In this document: positions 34,684-43,138 of the stretch, piece after piece
Position numbering within the stretch: the first letter of the stretch is position 1
Layout of the letters: every line of letters begins with the position of its first letter
Assembly: GCA_965221465.1 (NCBI GenBank)
Contig: OZ244892.1
Span: 3,720,001 to 3,784,000 of the forward strand
Reading direction: 5' to 3'
DNA from: Azophilus sp965221465
Lineage (GTDB): Bacteria; Pseudomonadota; Gammaproteobacteria; Pseudomonadales; Azotimanducaceae
DNA: 64,000 nt
Notes under the pieces: model-generated
Told to the model about the DNA's origin: nothing
What the model saw: only the letters and a program-made list of their open reading frames with translations
Database searches by the model: none
Program-made: the position numbers and the translations under genes

Positions 34684-35592
34684 GTGAAATTGGAGAAGCT
34701 CGACCTCAACTTGCTTGTTGTACTGGAATGCCTGCTGGAAACTCAAAGCGTTTCGTTCACTGCAGAGCGGCTAAATGTCAGTCAACCGACAATCAGTGCC
34801 GCTCTCAAGCGGTTGCGCGACTACTTTGACGATGAGCTGCTGATTCAAGTGGGGCGGACCATGCTTCCCACTTCAAAGGGCGAAGAGCTAGCTCCCGCGG
34901 TGACCGAGTTGCTCGACATCGCACGGTTCAAGATTGTAAAGTCAGGGCTCTTTGAGCCTTCCACTTCAGCGCGCCGTTTTCGTATCAGTGCGTCAGACTA
35001 TGTATTTGACATCCTCCTTGCTCCTGTCATCAGAAGTATTAGCCAGCTTGCTCCGCAGATTGAATTTGAAGTCTTGCCTATAGCCCCGGAGATGACGCGT
35101 CAATTCGAAAAAGCCAACATTGACCTGTTAATAACCGTTCCACAGTTCATTTTTGAGGGGCATCCCAGCAAAGCGCTTTTCAGCGATGAAGATCAGGTAA
35201 TTGCCTGGAACCAGGGTCGATATGCCAATGGGTTGTCAACCAGGCAGTTCAAGCAGGCAGACTTCGCCGCTGTCAGATTCGGGGAAGAGTTGAGGCCGGC
35301 TGTCTCTGACATGCACTTTGATGCCCTGGGCCTGCATCGTAAAATATCCATGCAAGTTCCCAGTTTTTCTGCGTTACCAGCAGCAGTCGTTGGTACTGAC
35401 CGTTTGGCTGTGATGCATCGCAGGCACGCTGAATTCTTCAAGTCCTGGTACCCCATCTCGTTGCATCCTTTACCAGTCGAGGGTCATGAAACGCACGAGG
35501 TCGCCCAATGGCATCGGCTTCGCGAAAACGACGGTGGGATACTCTGGCTTTTGGATAAACTGAAATCCGCAGCGGATGCGTTGTCCCAATAA
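34684..35592 (+). CDS. LysR-family transcriptional regulator
   Basis: A 302-residue LTTR of the same NodD-like subgroup as the 22.8-kb regulator: DLNLLVVLECLLETQSVSFT, then AERLNVSQPTISAALKRLRD and RRFRISASDYVFDILL. It is divergent from the PepSY-dioxygenase-FAH-amidohydrolase-VanA operon and so is its likely activator, with a ring-cleavage intermediate as a plausible co-inducer. The start is GTG. It is directly followed by a degraded antitoxin gene. Confidence 0.9.
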   Translation: MKLEKLDLNLLVVLECLLETQSVSFTAERLNVSQPTISAALKRLRDYFDDELLIQVGRTMLPTSKGEELAPAVTELLDIARFKIVKSGLFEPSTSARRFRISASDYVFDILLAPVIRSISQLAPQIEFEVLPIAPEMTRQFEKANIDLLITVPQFIFEGHPSKALFSDEDQVIAWNQGRYANGLSTRQFKQADFAAVRFGEELRPAVSDMHFDALGLHRKISMQVPSFSALPAAVVGTDRLAVMHRRHAEFFKSWYPISLHPLPVEGHETHEVAQWHRLRENDGGILWLLDKLKSAADALSQ

Positions 35593-35604
35593 GGGCATTG
35601 GGAA

Positions 35605-35772
35605 ATGAACTTTTCGAAAAAACCGAGAAGCCACGCCGACCTCGCCTCCGAGGGGGGTCGGAGAGCCATCCAGGAAACGCTGTTCCTGCTGTCGGTACCC
35701 GGCATGCGCGAGTCCATTCGGGAAGGCATGGAAACGTCAGTCGAAGATTGCATCGAAGCGCTTGATTGGTGA
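35605..35772 (+). pseudogene. Truncated Phd/YefM-type antitoxin
   Basis: A 55-codon frame whose last 38 residues (AIQETLFLLSVPGMRESI, then REGMETSVEDCIEALDW) are the conserved C-terminal toxin-neutralising tail of Phd/YefM antitoxins. The N-terminal DNA-binding half is absent, replaced by about 17 unmatched residues. At the stop codon, GTGA would start a toxin (SWRI, as Txe/YoeB toxins often begin), but the frame decays at once. It is read as a toxin-antitoxin locus lost by deletion. Confidence 0.65.
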
Positions 35773-35904
35773 GTTGGCGCATCGCTTGCCGGCGCCCCGA
35801 TCGACCCGCCACAATCCAAAAGCTCACTCCATGAGGAGCGCCCAACGGTGGACGCAGACGAATAGGGACGGCCATAGTTGGGCGCCAGATCGGCAAATTA
35901 ACAA

Positions 35905-35945
35905 AATTAACAGCGTTAACAAATTGTCTGTTAACACTGTTAATT
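35905..35945. promoter_or_regulatory. Large inverted-repeat operator upstream of the AAA ATPase
   Basis: Two 17-bp arms (AATTAACAGCGTTAACA and TGTTAACACTGTTAATT) match at 16 of 17 positions around a 7-bp spacer. Each arm itself contains GTTAAC. It ends 17 bp before the ATG at 35963, on top of any promoter. It is read as a repressor site, possibly bound by the C-terminal winged helix of the ATPase itself. Confidence 0.6.
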
Positions 35946-35962
35946 TATGTTAGATTGCCGTC

Positions 35963-37171
35963 ATGGATCGCACTAGCAACCCCTATGTCCCTGGTGCTGG
36001 CCTGCAACCCCCAGAGCTGGCAGGGCGTGACGGTTTATTGTCGGACGCCGCCATTGACATGGATCGCGTACTCACCGGACGCCCGGCAAAGGGCTTGATC
36101 ATGCTGGGGCTCCGGGGAGTGGGTAAAACCGTCCTGCTGAACCGGCTGCGCTCGACTGCCGATCAAAAAGGTTTCCGCACTGCCCGTATCGAAGCGCCCG
36201 AAGGTGCCTTCCTGCCCCAGTTGATCGTGCCGGAACTGCGCCGATTGCTCCACGGCCTCGACCTGCGCCAAGCCGCAACTCACCGCCTGCGCCGCGCTGC
36301 CAACGTGTTGGGAAAGTTCGCCCGGGCGTTCAAGGTGAAAGCCGTTGACGCTAATTTGGAATTCAGCGTCGACCTGTCGCCGGGAGAGGGCGATAGCGGC
36401 AATCTGGAACAGGATCTGCCCCAGCTACTGATTGCGCTGGCCGAAGTGGCCGCAGATCGGCAATCCGCGATCGGGTTGTTCATTGACGAAATCCAGTATC
36501 TTTCGCCCTCTGAATTCGCAGCCGTCATCGTGGCCTGCCACGAAATCGGGCAACGAAATCTGCCTTTCCTTTTTGTCGGCGCCGGATTTCCGCAAGTGGC
36601 GGCGCTGGCGGGCAAAGCCAAGTCCTACGCGGAACGGCTGTTCAACTATCCACAGGTAGGGGCATTGGAAACGGATGACGCCCGTGACGCGTTGTTGAAG
36701 CCAGCGCAAGCCGAGGGCGTCGCATTTGACGATGTGGCCGCAGAGCAAGTCCTCCAAGCGGCGGAGAACTTTCCCTACTTCATTCAGGAGTGGGGCTTCC
36801 AAGTCTGGAATGCCGCGCCCACCAGCCCAATCACGAGCGAGATGGTCCGCGCAGCCACACCCGACGTGGTGGCACACCTTGACAACAACTTCTTCCGCGT
36901 TCGCTTCGACCGTCTGACGCCCCTCGAGCAAAAGTACCTTCGAGCCATGGCCGAACTCGGGCCGGGGCCGCACGGCACGGGCCGAATCGCCGATACGCTG
37001 GGGGTTCCCGCGTCCTCGGTTGCTGCCGTGCGTCAGCGTCTCGTCGCCAAGGGCATGGTGTGGAGCCGGAGGCACGGCGAAACCGCCTTCACGGTGCCGA
37101 TGTTCGATGCCTTCATGAAACGCCAGATGCCGGAGTTGCTGAAGCATGTGCCGCAGGCGCGGGGCAGATAG
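35963..37171 (+). CDS. AAA (Orc1-like) ATPase with C-terminal winged helix
   Basis: A 402-residue STAND/Orc1-type ATP-binding protein. Walker A is GLRGVGKT (residues 49-56), Walker B is GLFIDEIQYL (171-180), and a sensor-like FLFVGAGFPQV follows. The last 70 residues have TGRIADTLGVPASSVAAVRQ, then RLVAKGMVWSRR, a winged helix-turn-helix. Proteins of this kind are common in mobile and plasmid-borne loci and near toxin-antitoxin genes, but their function is not established. There is no companion gene downstream. The unusual operator and the flanking toxin-antitoxin fragments mark it as accessory. Confidence 0.82.
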   Translation: MDRTSNPYVPGAGLQPPELAGRDGLLSDAAIDMDRVLTGRPAKGLIMLGLRGVGKTVLLNRLRSTADQKGFRTARIEAPEGAFLPQLIVPELRRLLHGLDLRQAATHRLRRAANVLGKFARAFKVKAVDANLEFSVDLSPGEGDSGNLEQDLPQLLIALAEVAADRQSAIGLFIDEIQYLSPSEFAAVIVACHEIGQRNLPFLFVGAGFPQVAALAGKAKSYAERLFNYPQVGALETDDARDALLKPAQAEGVAFDDVAAEQVLQAAENFPYFIQEWGFQVWNAAPTSPITSEMVRAATPDVVAHLDNNFFRVRFDRLTPLEQKYLRAMAELGPGPHGTGRIADTLGVPASSVAAVRQRLVAKGMVWSRRHGETAFTVPMFDAFMKRQMPELLKHVPQARGR

Positions 37172-37270
37172 CGACTCGAGAACGAAAGAACCACCATTTC
37201 GGGACATGAGCTCAAAACGATGAAGGACGCTATCGAGCGTGGTTAGCTTGCATCTGGTGAGCGATGCAGG

Positions 37271-39436
37271 CTAGAACCCGCCGCGGATGGTGATTCCCAT
37301 GGTTCGCGGCTGTTGAAGGTAGGTGTCTGCCAGGGCGCCGATGGGCCTGGTAATCACGTTTTTCTCCCCCGTCAGGTTTTCGACAAAGAAATGGACGCTC
37401 CAATTTTCCTTGATGGCCCCGACACGCAGATTCAGCGTCACCAGCCCATCGTTGATCTGGCTTTCTTCAGGATAGCCAAACCCGCGGATGTTGACCTCGG
37501 TTTCATCCGACGCCAGGTAGTCGGCGCGCAAATGACCCCGGAATCCGGCAGCGAGCCCAAAGGTGTAGTCTGCTGAAATGGAGTAGGTGTACTCCGGTAC
37601 CGCGTCCATGGGTTCGCCCGCGCTGTGCGTGAGCGTATCTTCGGTGTATTCCCCGTCGTTGAGCCCGAAGCTCCCTTCGACGAAAAAGCCATCGGTCAAA
37701 CGAAGCGTGCCCTGAAACTCGAACCCCAGAACTTCGGCGGTGCCGCCGTTGTTGAAAGCCTGCACGCCGAGCGGGTTGCCGACGTACACTTGAATGTTCT
37801 CGTAATCCATGAAAAAGGCTGCGACTTCGTACCTGAAGGCGCCGTCTCCCAGAACGCCCTTGGCCCCCACTTCATAGGTGGCGAGGTCTTCCGGATCGAA
37901 CGTATTCGGCAGGCCAATGGAAGATTCGGAGTCGAAAAACTGCACGCCTCCAGACCTGAAGCCCTGGCCGAAGCTCAGATAGGTCATGAAATCTTCGTTG
38001 AACCGATACTTGAGCACGGCCCGCGCCACGGTCGAGTCGTTGTCGAGGCCATCGACCACCCCGAGTGGGCCTCCAAACAGAGACACGATGTTTTCCGATT
38101 CGCGCTCGTCCGTGTAATGGCGAAGACCGAACGTGCCCTCGAGGCGGTCGGTGATCTTGACCACCGCCTCCCCGAAAAAGGCGAGCGATTCCGTCTTGAT
38201 CAAAAGGTAGCCCTCCAGGGCTTGAACGGGCAGCACGTTCGGGTCCGGGTAGTAGTCTGAAACCAGCGGAGCGAAATGCTCTGAATCCTTGTAGTACACG
38301 CCCGCTGTCAGCAGCCAATTGTCGGCAATTTGCGCATTCGCTCTGACTTCCTGGGTGAGCGTCTCGACGTCCGTGTCAAGGGAATATCCGATGTTCGTGA
38401 TGTAATTGGGCACAGCGATCGTGTTGCCGAACAAGGGCGCCCAGTCCGTGAAACCCGGGGCGAACGATTCTACAAACGCCTTGTACGGGGCAATATCGAA
38501 TGCGGTAACGACATTGCGGTCCTGGTAGCCGGTCGAGCTCGTGATCGACCAGTTGCCGAAATCCCACTCGAGAACCAGATTCGCCATGTCGTACTCGGTC
38601 GAGCTTGGAACCGGATAGTAGGCGCTCGATTCAAAATCGAATTCGCTGTCGGTGTACCCGAGAATTGCCACTTTGTTTTCTTGCGTCTCCCACAGAAAAC
38701 TCGCGGTGAATCGATCGCTCGGCGTGAACACCGACTTGACGCGTATCAACCACCGGTCGAGGGTATTGGCGTCTTTCCCCTGGAACGAGCTGTCCACCCA
38801 ACCCGGAGATTCTTCGTAATAGCCGGCAATCCGTACGCCGAACACGTCGGAATTCAGGGGCAGGTTTCCGGCAACCCAGCCGCGAAAACCCTCGTTGCCC
38901 TTATCGACGGTCCGACCGCTGACTTCCAGGATGCCGTCAACCTCGCCCGGAGTCGGGTTGCGCGTCAGGTACTTTACGGTGCCGCTGATGGAGCCTTCGC
39001 CGTACAGGGTGCCCTGGGGGCCCTTGAGCACTTCGACGCGCTCGATATCGACCAGGGGAAAGGAGAGCCCGTAGCCTGTGGTCTCGGCATTGATCGTCAT
39101 CTCGTCGACGAGACGGCCCACGGTGGGCAACAGGCTGCCGGGAGGCGAAATGCCCCGGATTCGAATGGTCTCGGTTATTCCGCCCAGGGAACCGACAAAC
39201 AGGCTCGGCACCTTGAACTGGATATCCGCAAGGCTGATGGCGCCCATGGTTGCGACGTCGTCCGCCGTCAGCGCCGACGCCGACATGGGCACGTCCATCA
39301 GGGACTGCTCCCGTTTCTGCGCGGTGACGATGATTTCCTCGATCGTGTCGTCCTCCGCTGCGACCGCCAACGAGGCGGAGAAAGCGATGCTGGCGGCGCC
39401 AGCGGCAAGAAAGATAAATATCCGGGCCGGTTTCAT
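37271..39436 (-). CDS. TonB-dependent outer-membrane receptor
   Basis: A 721-residue TBDR. ATG at 39436 follows AGGGA and gives a signal peptide ending ASLAVAA. Next come the TonB box EEIIVTAQKREQSL, a plug with VERVEVLKGPQGTLYGEGSI and a barrel ending MGITIRGGF. The open frame continues upstream without a signal, so the inner ATG is preferred. It is only distantly similar to the 20-kb TBDR. It stands alone between the ATPase and the toxin-antitoxin remnant, so its substrate cannot be inferred from neighbours. Confidence 0.93.
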   Translation of the reverse strand: MKPARIFIFLAAGAASIAFSASLAVAAEDDTIEEIIVTAQKREQSLMDVPMSASALTADDVATMGAISLADIQFKVPSLFVGSLGGITETIRIRGISPPGSLLPTVGRLVDEMTINAETTGYGLSFPLVDIERVEVLKGPQGTLYGEGSISGTVKYLTRNPTPGEVDGILEVSGRTVDKGNEGFRGWVAGNLPLNSDVFGVRIAGYYEESPGWVDSSFQGKDANTLDRWLIRVKSVFTPSDRFTASFLWETQENKVAILGYTDSEFDFESSAYYPVPSSTEYDMANLVLEWDFGNWSITSSTGYQDRNVVTAFDIAPYKAFVESFAPGFTDWAPLFGNTIAVPNYITNIGYSLDTDVETLTQEVRANAQIADNWLLTAGVYYKDSEHFAPLVSDYYPDPNVLPVQALEGYLLIKTESLAFFGEAVVKITDRLEGTFGLRHYTDERESENIVSLFGGPLGVVDGLDNDSTVARAVLKYRFNEDFMTYLSFGQGFRSGGVQFFDSESSIGLPNTFDPEDLATYEVGAKGVLGDGAFRYEVAAFFMDYENIQVYVGNPLGVQAFNNGGTAEVLGFEFQGTLRLTDGFFVEGSFGLNDGEYTEDTLTHSAGEPMDAVPEYTYSISADYTFGLAAGFRGHLRADYLASDETEVNIRGFGYPEESQINDGLVTLNLRVGAIKENWSVHFFVENLTGEKNVITRPIGALADTYLQQPRTMGITIRGGF

Positions 39437-39574
39437 GAATTCCCTCCGATGGTCCTGAGAAAAGCCGTAGCTCGATGAGGTATAGACGCAGCGGCATCGA
39501 TTTTCCTCACCAGCGTGCTCAACAGTACGCCACCACCGGACTACGCCCTGCACCTGACCGAGCCCAACAGGAGG

Positions 39575-39868
39575 CTATGAACTGCGGTGCTTCCAGTATC
39601 CAGGGAAACGGCGAAGATGCATGACAGCCAAGATGAAAAGGGAATCGCCCACTTCCGCGTAAAGCACGCCATAATGGGAATCGCTTCACTAAGGATCTGC
39701 GGCAACCGTCTTCCATCTCTGGCCATGCCTTGGGCAAAAAACAGCCCTTTGTATGGCGTCGTGAACTTCCGCAGCGAAGTCAAGCCCAAGGCCCGGCTGT
39801 ACTCCCTCGTAGTAATCCACCGCCTCACCAAATTCCGCCTCGGCTTCCGGGTGGAACGAATAGCTCAC
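39575..39868 (-). pseudogene. RelE/ParE-type toxin, frameshifted
   Basis: The first 59 codons read a good ParE N-terminus (SYSFHPEAEAEFGEAVDYYE, then LGLDFAAEVHDAIQRA and GQRWKTVAADP) and stop at TAG. The rest of the fold continues in two frames: LVKRFP in the +1 frame, then GVLYAEVGDSLFILAVMHLR and RFPGYWKH back in the original frame, up to TAG at 39575. Two small indels around 39670-39690 therefore break the toxin. GTG start overlaps the antitoxin stop, as in intact loci. Confidence 0.75.
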
Positions 39869-40089
39869 TCGGGGAATTTGTTTCGAATGGCCTCGAACAC
39901 CTGTTGACCCGGAACTGCAGCGACGCTGCCATCTTGCAACTCAGCCAGTCGCCGCCGTGCCTCACGCCCCCACTCCCGGTCGATTTCAGATTCTGTACGG
40001 TTCAATCTGCGAAGCAGCGAGTCGGCAATGAGCGCGCGCTCCTCGACCGGAAGGGAAATCGCCTCCTGAATAAGTTCCCCAGTATTCAC
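39865..40089 (-). CDS. Addiction-module antitoxin (TIGR02574-like)
   Basis: A 74-residue protein starting GTG at 40089: ELIQEAISLPVEERALIADS, then LLRRLNRTESEIDREWGREA and VPGQQVFEAIRNKF. This is the ALPxxERxxLAxxLLxSL...VPGEEVF pattern of the ParD-unrelated addiction-module component family that pairs with ParE/RelE toxins. It is intact while its toxin is frameshifted. A longer upstream open frame has no antitoxin similarity. Confidence 0.8.
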   Translation of the reverse strand: MNTGELIQEAISLPVEERALIADSLLRRLNRTESEIDREWGREARRRLAELQDGSVAAVPGQQVFEAIRNKFPE

Positions 40090-40298
40090 ACCATCTCCAT
40101 GCCCGTATGACAGCAGCGGCAAGACCAACTCCCTCGCAAGCAGCTCTGCTAGCGAATTCGGAGCAACCAGCGCTCCTGCAGAACTGGTAGGTTCAATGGA
40201 TCGGACCGCACTTCTGACGAAGACTACCACGGGCATCAATGTTGGCACCAACACCGGATATGAGCATTTGAGACGGCGCCCCCAACTCACATCGGCAA

Positions 40299-40482
40299 AT
40301 GCGACTTCTCGCGTCGCCGGGACGCCGGTTCGTCGAGGTGGTGGCCCGTGCCTGGACCGATGCTGCGTACAAGGCGAGGCTCCTCGACGATGCAACCGCT
40401 GCAATCGCGGAACTCGGCCTTGTTGGTCTGCACCCTGTGCTCCTGCTATCCCCGGTCGGTGCTCGGGTTGCCGTCGGCCTGA
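40299..40482 (+). pseudogene. Nitrile hydratase alpha subunit (or thiocyanate hydrolase gamma) fossil
   Basis: FVEVVARAWTDAAYKARLLD followed by DATAAIAELGL is the N-terminal helix region of nitrile hydratase alpha. Shifted by one frame at about 40425, the next codons read VCTLCSCYPRSVLGLPSA and a stop. This is the VCTLCSCY metal-binding claw of cobalt-type nitrile hydratase. The segment normally between them (about 20-25 residues) and everything after are missing. The remnant sits between the toxin-antitoxin locus and ubiA. Nothing else is supported in 40090-40537. Confidence 0.7.
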
Positions 40483-40537
40483 CGGGAGGGGAGTAAGCCG
40501 CCACCGGCCGCGCGGATGCCCGACCCGTGCGCCAATC

Positions 40538-41437
40538 TCAGGCGGGCGAAACAGCGGGCCAGACCGACAACTCCAACACCACGGCCGCGAACAGGCTGAA
40601 ACCGACCCAGGTGTTGGTGCGGAACGCCTTGAAGCAGGCAGCCGGGGCGCGCGCGCGGATGAGCATCTGCTGGTAGGCGAACAACAAGGCGATGGCGGCC
40701 AGGCCTGCGGCGTACCACCAGCCTGAGGGAAAGCCGTACTCGAGGGAGAACATGGCCAGCATCGACAGGGTGCCGGCTTGCAGAGCGAATACCGTCAACC
40801 GGTCGTAGCGGCCGGCGAGAACGGCCGTGCTGCCGATGCCGGCCTCGAGGTCGTCGTCACGGTCGACCATGGCGTAGAGGGTGTCGTATGCGACGATCCA
40901 GAGCGCGCTTGCCGCGAACAGCCACCAGCCGGCGGCGGGGATGCGCCCGGTCACCGCGGTGAATGCCATCAGGATTCCCCAGCTGAAAGCGAGACCCAGG
41001 CCCAGTTGGGGCAGATTCGTCCACCGCTTGAGAAACGGGTAGAGCACGGCGACACCCAGTCCGGCAACAGCCAGCATTCGGGTCGTTTGATTGAGCAGGA
41101 TCAATAGCGATGCGGCCGCCATGCAGAACCCCGCAAAGAGCCCGACCGCCTGGCCGAGGCCAACCTCGCCGGTGGCGAGCGGCCGATTGCGGGTGCGCTC
41201 GACCTGCGGGTCGAACTTGCGGTCGGCGATGTCGTTGATCACGCATCCCGCCGAGCGCATGAGGAAGGTGCCGAGCACGAATACCGCGACCAGGACGCTG
41301 GACGGGGTGCCGCCGGCCGCGAGCCAGAGTGCGGCCAGTGTCGGCCAGAGCAAAAGCAGGGTGCCGACGGGCCGGTCGAGTCGCATGAGCCGAAGGTAGG
41401 GGGCGATGCGGAAGGTCTTGCGATGCAGCAGATTCAT
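40538..41437 (-). CDS. ubiA: 4-hydroxybenzoate octaprenyltransferase UbiA
   Basis: Membrane prenyltransferase that joins the polyprenyl chain to 4-hydroxybenzoate in ubiquinone synthesis. The 299-residue protein has about nine hydrophobic helices. The first Asp-rich motif is NDIADRKFDPQVERTRNRPL and the second DRDDDLEAG. LRLMRLDRPVGTLLLLWPT at the N-terminus is diagnostic. It uses 4-hydroxybenzoate, which is also the PobA substrate, but it is a housekeeping gene. Chorismate lyase (ubiC), often adjacent, is not found here. Confidence 0.96.
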   Translation of the reverse strand: MNLLHRKTFRIAPYLRLMRLDRPVGTLLLLWPTLAALWLAAGGTPSSVLVAVFVLGTFLMRSAGCVINDIADRKFDPQVERTRNRPLATGEVGLGQAVGLFAGFCMAAASLLILLNQTTRMLAVAGLGVAVLYPFLKRWTNLPQLGLGLAFSWGILMAFTAVTGRIPAAGWWLFAASALWIVAYDTLYAMVDRDDDLEAGIGSTAVLAGRYDRLTVFALQAGTLSMLAMFSLEYGFPSGWWYAAGLAAIALLFAYQQMLIRARAPAACFKAFRTNTWVGFSLFAAVVLELSVWPAVSPA

Positions 41438-41595
41438 GTCGTACCCGAACCCGGTCTGTTCGCGAACAGAATACTGCGGCCGTCAACAGCAGCGAATACA
41501 TTTGCGAGCGCTCCATCGGGAAACTCGACGTGCTGTCCGGCCCGCCTCGAGCGGGAGCCGGTCCGCGCACCCCGTGCCATCGCGTCTCTTGCCAT
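41434..41595 (-). CDS. Possible small protein coupled to ubiA
   Basis: A 53-codon frame (ending QHVEFPDGALANVFAAVDGR, then SILFANRPGSGTT) whose TGA overlaps the ubiA ATG (ATGA). The overlap is the kind seen in real operons, but I recognise no family and no strong Shine-Dalgarno sequence, and several other frames are open here. Apart from it I see no gene in 41438-42037, a GC-rich region between the divergent ubiA and rubredoxin genes. Confidence 0.3.
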   Translation of the reverse strand: MARDAMARGARTGSRSRRAGQHVEFPDGALANVFAAVDGRSILFANRPGSGTT

Positions 41596-42037
41596 CTTGT
41601 TGCCATCTTGCTGTTTTCGTTCACGAATTGGTGCGGCCAGTGTTCTGTACCACCAATGCGCTGCTTCGCAGGGTAACGCAAAAATGCTGTGGGTAGGCGG
41701 AGCCCGCCGAGCATATCGACTTCATGGCCAGGGGTCGTAATACCATTGCTGCCCTTGTGCGGCGCGCCCGCTGAAAGGCAGCGCATCTGTGACGGAGGGC
41801 AATATCGCGGCAAGTGAGCGCTCTCGCTGCGCGCCGTCGGGTGCTTTCGCTACGCGTGCCGGCCTTGCTACGCGCACCGATGAAATGGCCGGGTCAAGAA
41901 CGCGTTGCGCCCGCCCGCCGGAGTGACATCGGGGCGCGTTCGCTCGAGTTTCGATTCAGTGTCGCCCGTTCATTGATTTTTCGTGGCCGCCCAAGTAGGT
42001 TAGCGCCCCCTTCGAGAGCGGGAGACGTCGGCCTCCA

Positions 42038-42205
42038 ATGAAAAAGTGGCAATGCATCGTATGCGGATGGATCTACGACGAGGCCGAGGGCTGTGAGGAG
42101 GAGGACATTGCCCCCGGTACGCGCTGGGAGGACATCCCGGATGATTTCGTGTGCCCGGAGTGCGGCGTCAGCAAGGAAGATTTCGAGATGATCGAGGTCG
42201 GCTGA
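42038..42205 (+). CDS. Rubredoxin
   Basis: A 55-residue iron-only electron carrier. The two knuckles CIVCGWIYDEAEG (Cys6, Cys9) and CPECGVSKEDF (Cys39, Cys42) bind the iron, and PGTRWEDIPDDFVCPEC is the classic rubredoxin signature. It starts MKKWQC. The gene is divergent from ubiA. It may serve an alkane-type monooxygenase or oxidative-stress reduction. Confidence 0.96.
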   Translation: MKKWQCIVCGWIYDEAEGCEEEDIAPGTRWEDIPDDFVCPECGVSKEDFEMIEVG

Positions 42206-42320
42206 GGGGCCGATACCCCAGCCCGGGTGCACCGCACCGGTCGAGCAAGGGGCAAAACCGCCGATGGCCATGTTGCGGCCCGGCGAGTTGGCATCTCGTT
42301 TCCCGCTCCAGGTCCCGGAA

Positions 42321-43127
42321 TCAGGCTCCGGACGAGATCTTGTCGAAAATCGCTGTGCCGGGCAGCGCCTGCATCCCGCCATCGATATCCAGAATCTTCC
42401 CGGTCACGAAACTGCTGGCATCCGATGCCAGATACAAAACGCCAAGCGCAAGGTCTGTCGGGGTGCCCATGCGCTGCATGGGTATCCAGCGCACCGTCTC
42501 GCGCAGCAGGGCGTCGTTGCTCTTGATGAAGTCGGTCGCAGGCGTATCGACTGCTCCGGGGGCGACTGCGTTGACGCGGATGTGCGGAGCAAGCTCATAG
42601 GACAGGATGCGGGTCATCTGATTCATGCCGGCCTTTGCAGCCGCATAGGCCGACGCATGTCTGTCGACCATCCAACTCAGCGCCGAAGAGACGTTTACCA
42701 CAGATGCCGTGCTGCTTTTGCGAAGATGGGGCATGCACAGATGTATCAACGTATAGGCCGAAGACAGATTGAGCCGCATCGAATCTTCGAACTGAGACAT
42801 GGTGACCGAATCCACCGGGCCGTATCCCTGGCCACCACCACCGGCATTGTTGATCACCATGTCGATGCCGCCGAATTCGTCTGCGGTTTTCTGCACCAGG
42901 TTTTCGAGTTCTTCTTCGCTCGATACATCGCAGCGGACCGCAATGGCCTCTGTACCGAACGATCGCGCTTCCTCCGCGGTCTTTTCGATATCCGCTTCGC
43001 TGCGGGCAACGCAAACGACCCTTGCGCCCATTTCTGCAAAACTCAGTGCAATAGTCCGGCCGATGCCTTTGCCTGCGCCGGTAACAATTGCCGATCTGCC
43101 ATCGAGCCTGAACGCATCCAACAACAT
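42321..43127 (-). CDS. SDR family oxidoreductase
   Basis: A 268-residue classical SDR with VTGAGKGIGRTIAL, NNAGGGG, SSALSWMVDRHASAYAAAKA (catalytic Ser, Tyr, Lys) and the C-terminal SFVTGKILDIDGGMQA. It is 11 bp downstream of the TetR regulator gene on the same strand and likely in its operon. It resembles 7-alpha-hydroxysteroid or 3-oxoacyl reductase-type SDRs. The substrate is not known. Confidence 0.9.
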   Translation of the reverse strand: MLLDAFRLDGRSAIVTGAGKGIGRTIALSFAEMGARVVCVARSEADIEKTAEEARSFGTEAIAVRCDVSSEEELENLVQKTADEFGGIDMVINNAGGGGQGYGPVDSVTMSQFEDSMRLNLSSAYTLIHLCMPHLRKSSTASVVNVSSALSWMVDRHASAYAAAKAGMNQMTRILSYELAPHIRVNAVAPGAVDTPATDFIKSNDALLRETVRWIPMQRMGTPTDLALGVLYLASDASSFVTGKILDIDGGMQALPGTAIFDKISSGA

Positions 43128-43138
43128 ATGAGCTCTCC

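Noticed and set aside
37172..37270. Terminator between the convergent ATPase and TBDR genes
   Set aside because: No stable stem with a U-run could be found on either strand.
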